Positions 4,661 to 5,290 of a stretch of DNA of 5,290 bases are shown here, piece after piece. The notes beneath the pieces were generated by a model. The model saw only the letters and a list, made by a program, of their open reading frames with translations, ran no database searches and was not told where the DNA came from. A program made the position numbers and the translations under genes. This stretch comes from Methanobacteriota archaeon (GTDB taxonomy: Archaea > Thermoplasmatota > Poseidoniia > MGIII > CG-Epi1), in the NCBI GenBank assembly GCA_014240055.1, contig JAAZXP010000060.1, positions 1-5,290 on the forward strand, written 5' to 3'. Within the stretch, counting starts at the first letter, position 1; each line of letters opens with the position of its first letter.

Positions 4661-4758
4661 CTTTAGACGGTCGAAGCCCCCTAGTGTAGCGGTCCATCAT
4701 TCAGGCCTTTGGAGCCTGAGACCTCGGTTCGAATCCGAGGGGGGCTACCAGTCTAAAG
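4661..4758. repeat. 8-bp inverted repeat bracketing tRNA-Gln
   Basis: CTTTAGAC (4661-4668) and GTCTAAAG (4751-4758) are perfect complements. The left arm ends 6 nt before the mature tRNA and the right arm starts directly after the encoded CCA. In a long precursor they could stack an 8-bp helix beyond the acceptor stem, with an internal loop of GGTCGA against ACCA. The right arm also holds the last sense codon and stop of the M32 carboxypeptidase gene on the other strand. Confidence 0.5.
4675..4750 (+). tRNA. tRNA-Gln, anticodon TTG, CCA encoded
   Basis: All arms can be drawn. Acceptor AGCCCCC (4675-4681) pairs with GGGGGCT (4740-4746), then discriminator A4747 and encoded CCA (4748-4750). 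The anticodon stem CAGGC/GCCTG (4702-4706, 4714-4718) holds the loop CTTTGGA, giving TTG (4709-4711), which reads CAA glutamine. The T stem CTCGG/CCGAG (4723-4727, 4735-4739) holds TTCGAAT. The D arm is short and weak. There is no intron. The A1-U72 pair is typical of archaeal tRNA-Gln, which is normally charged with glutamate and then amidated by GatDE. The gene sits between the divergent small gene and the 3' end of the oppositely oriented M32 peptidase gene. Confidence 0.96.
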
Positions 4759-5290
4759 GCTGTATATTTTTGTGTATTTTGACTTCAAATACTTAACGAA
4801 ATCATCACTACTTGGATCTTTACCTGTTGCTTGTCTAAGTAAATCTGCAGGAAGTAATTTAGAACCATGAACGTGAATATGGCTACGCATCCAATCTAAT
4901 AGAACTGTAAACTCCCCTTTAGCGATTTTATCTGGAATACTTGGGTCGTCTGCTAAAGCTGCTGCGTATAGCTGGGCTGCATACAGATTACCTAAAGTAT
5001 ACGTTGGGAAATATCCGATAGCTCCCATAGACCAATGAATATCCTGCAAAACTCCTTTGGTATTATTAGGTGGAGTCACTCCCAAATATTCTTCCATTTT
5101 AGAATTCCAAAAGTCCGGTAAATCTCCAACAGATATGTTTCCATTAACTAACTGCTTTTCAATTTCATAACGAACCATGATGTGTAAATTGTATGTGGCC
5201 TCATCAGATTCCACACGAATCAGTGAAGGTTGAACTGTGTTTACCGCCCTGTGCAAGGTATCAACATCAAGATCTGAAGGAAGGTGATCG
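4753..5290 (-). CDS. M32-family metallocarboxypeptidase, C-terminal part, cut by window edge
   Basis: The last 178 codons of the gene are in the window, and the frame is open to the right edge (reading DHLPSDLDVDTLHRAVNTVQ at the start), so the true start is outside. M32 (Thermococcus/Taq-type) carboxypeptidases are cytosolic zinc enzymes of about 500 residues that remove single C-terminal amino acids. The recognisable family blocks are VQPSLIRVESDEATYNLHIMVR, then KGVLQDIHWSMGAIGYFPTYTLGNLYAAQ (the conserved QDxHWSxGxxGYFPTY block), and a C-terminal helical tail ending TKIYSL. The catalytic HEXXH and third zinc ligand lie upstream of what is visible, so activity cannot be judged. The stop codon sits in the inverted-repeat arm 3' of tRNA-Gln, and the tRNA terminator overlaps the last codons. 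Its likely role is peptide turnover, fitting a peptide-using heterotroph. Confidence 0.92.
   Translation of the reverse strand, partial: DHLPSDLDVDTLHRAVNTVQPSLIRVESDEATYNLHIMVRYEIEKQLVNGNISVGDLPDFWNSKMEEYLGVTPPNNTKGVLQDIHWSMGAIGYFPTYTLGNLYAAQLYAAALADDPSIPDKIAKGEFTVLLDWMRSHIHVHGSKLLPADLLRQATGKDPSSDDFVKYLKSKYTKIYSL
4763..4780 (+). terminator. T-rich terminator of tRNA-Gln
   Basis: TATATTTTTGTGTATTTT begins 13 nt after the CCA, with five Ts and then four Ts. Such T-runs stop archaeal RNA polymerase. It overlaps the last codons of the M32 peptidase gene on the other strand, so the tRNA precursor would carry a trailer of about 20-30 nt that includes the right inverted-repeat arm. Confidence 0.5.

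Noticed and set aside
4661..4758. tRNA-borne attachment site for an integrated element
   Set aside because: The flanking 8-mers are inverted rather than direct, there is no integrase nearby, and the adjoining genes are ordinary chromosomal ones.
5251..5256. TTG at 5256 as the start of the M32 peptidase
   Set aside because: The frame stays open to the window edge, and the family is about 500 residues long with its zinc motif upstream, so the gene is simply cut off.

Overview
The window is archaeal. Three things show this: two class III (type IV) prepilins with the archaeal Pilin_N N-terminus (AVSPVIAVILMVAITVV), TATA-box promoters at leaderless or near-leaderless distances, and a tRNA-Gln(UUG) with the archaeal A1-U72 pair. 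The base composition is AT-rich. The gene set fits Thermoplasmatota, most likely an uncultured marine Euryarchaeota lineage (Marine Group II/III, Poseidoniales-like). That placement is an inference from gene content and style, not from a marker gene.

Left half (1-2082), all on the minus strand. Reading leftwards there is an ArsR-like winged-helix regulator with a second C-terminal HTH-like segment (1411-2082), a secreted or C-terminally anchored beta-rich protein (839-1363), a complete type IV pilin (281-784), and the first 48 codons of a second pilin (1-145). Both pilins carry the same upstream module. It has a 20-bp identical TATA block, an 18-20 nt spacer, and a 15-bp identical box holding a cUUCGg tetraloop sequence just before the start codon. 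At normal archaeal TATA-to-start distances this box would be the 5' terminus of the mRNA. The copy upstream of the partial pilin forms a longer hairpin that covers the only Shine-Dalgarno-like sequence, and its spacer is a (TAC)n microsatellite.

Middle (2178-4339), plus strand, a tight operon divergent from the regulator. It encodes a basic protein with a C4 zinc ribbon and a possible N-terminal winged helix, then with zero spacing (TTG start) an MBL-fold beta-CASP nuclease of the mRNA 3'-end-processing type, then after 2 nt a short-form 2,3-BPG-dependent phosphoglycerate mutase that looks alphaproteobacterial. A 7-bp inverted repeat flanks the presumed TATA box of this operon.

Right end (4336-5290). 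A small uncharacterised protein is convergent with the mutase, and the two stop codons overlap. Next comes tRNA-Gln(UUG) with encoded CCA, bracketed by an 8-bp inverted repeat (CTTTAGAC/GTCTAAAG) that could extend the acceptor helix in the precursor. Last is the C-terminal 178 codons of an M32 metallocarboxypeptidase running off the right edge. No stretch over 300 bases lacks a gene, and I see no CRISPR array, insertion sequence or integrase.
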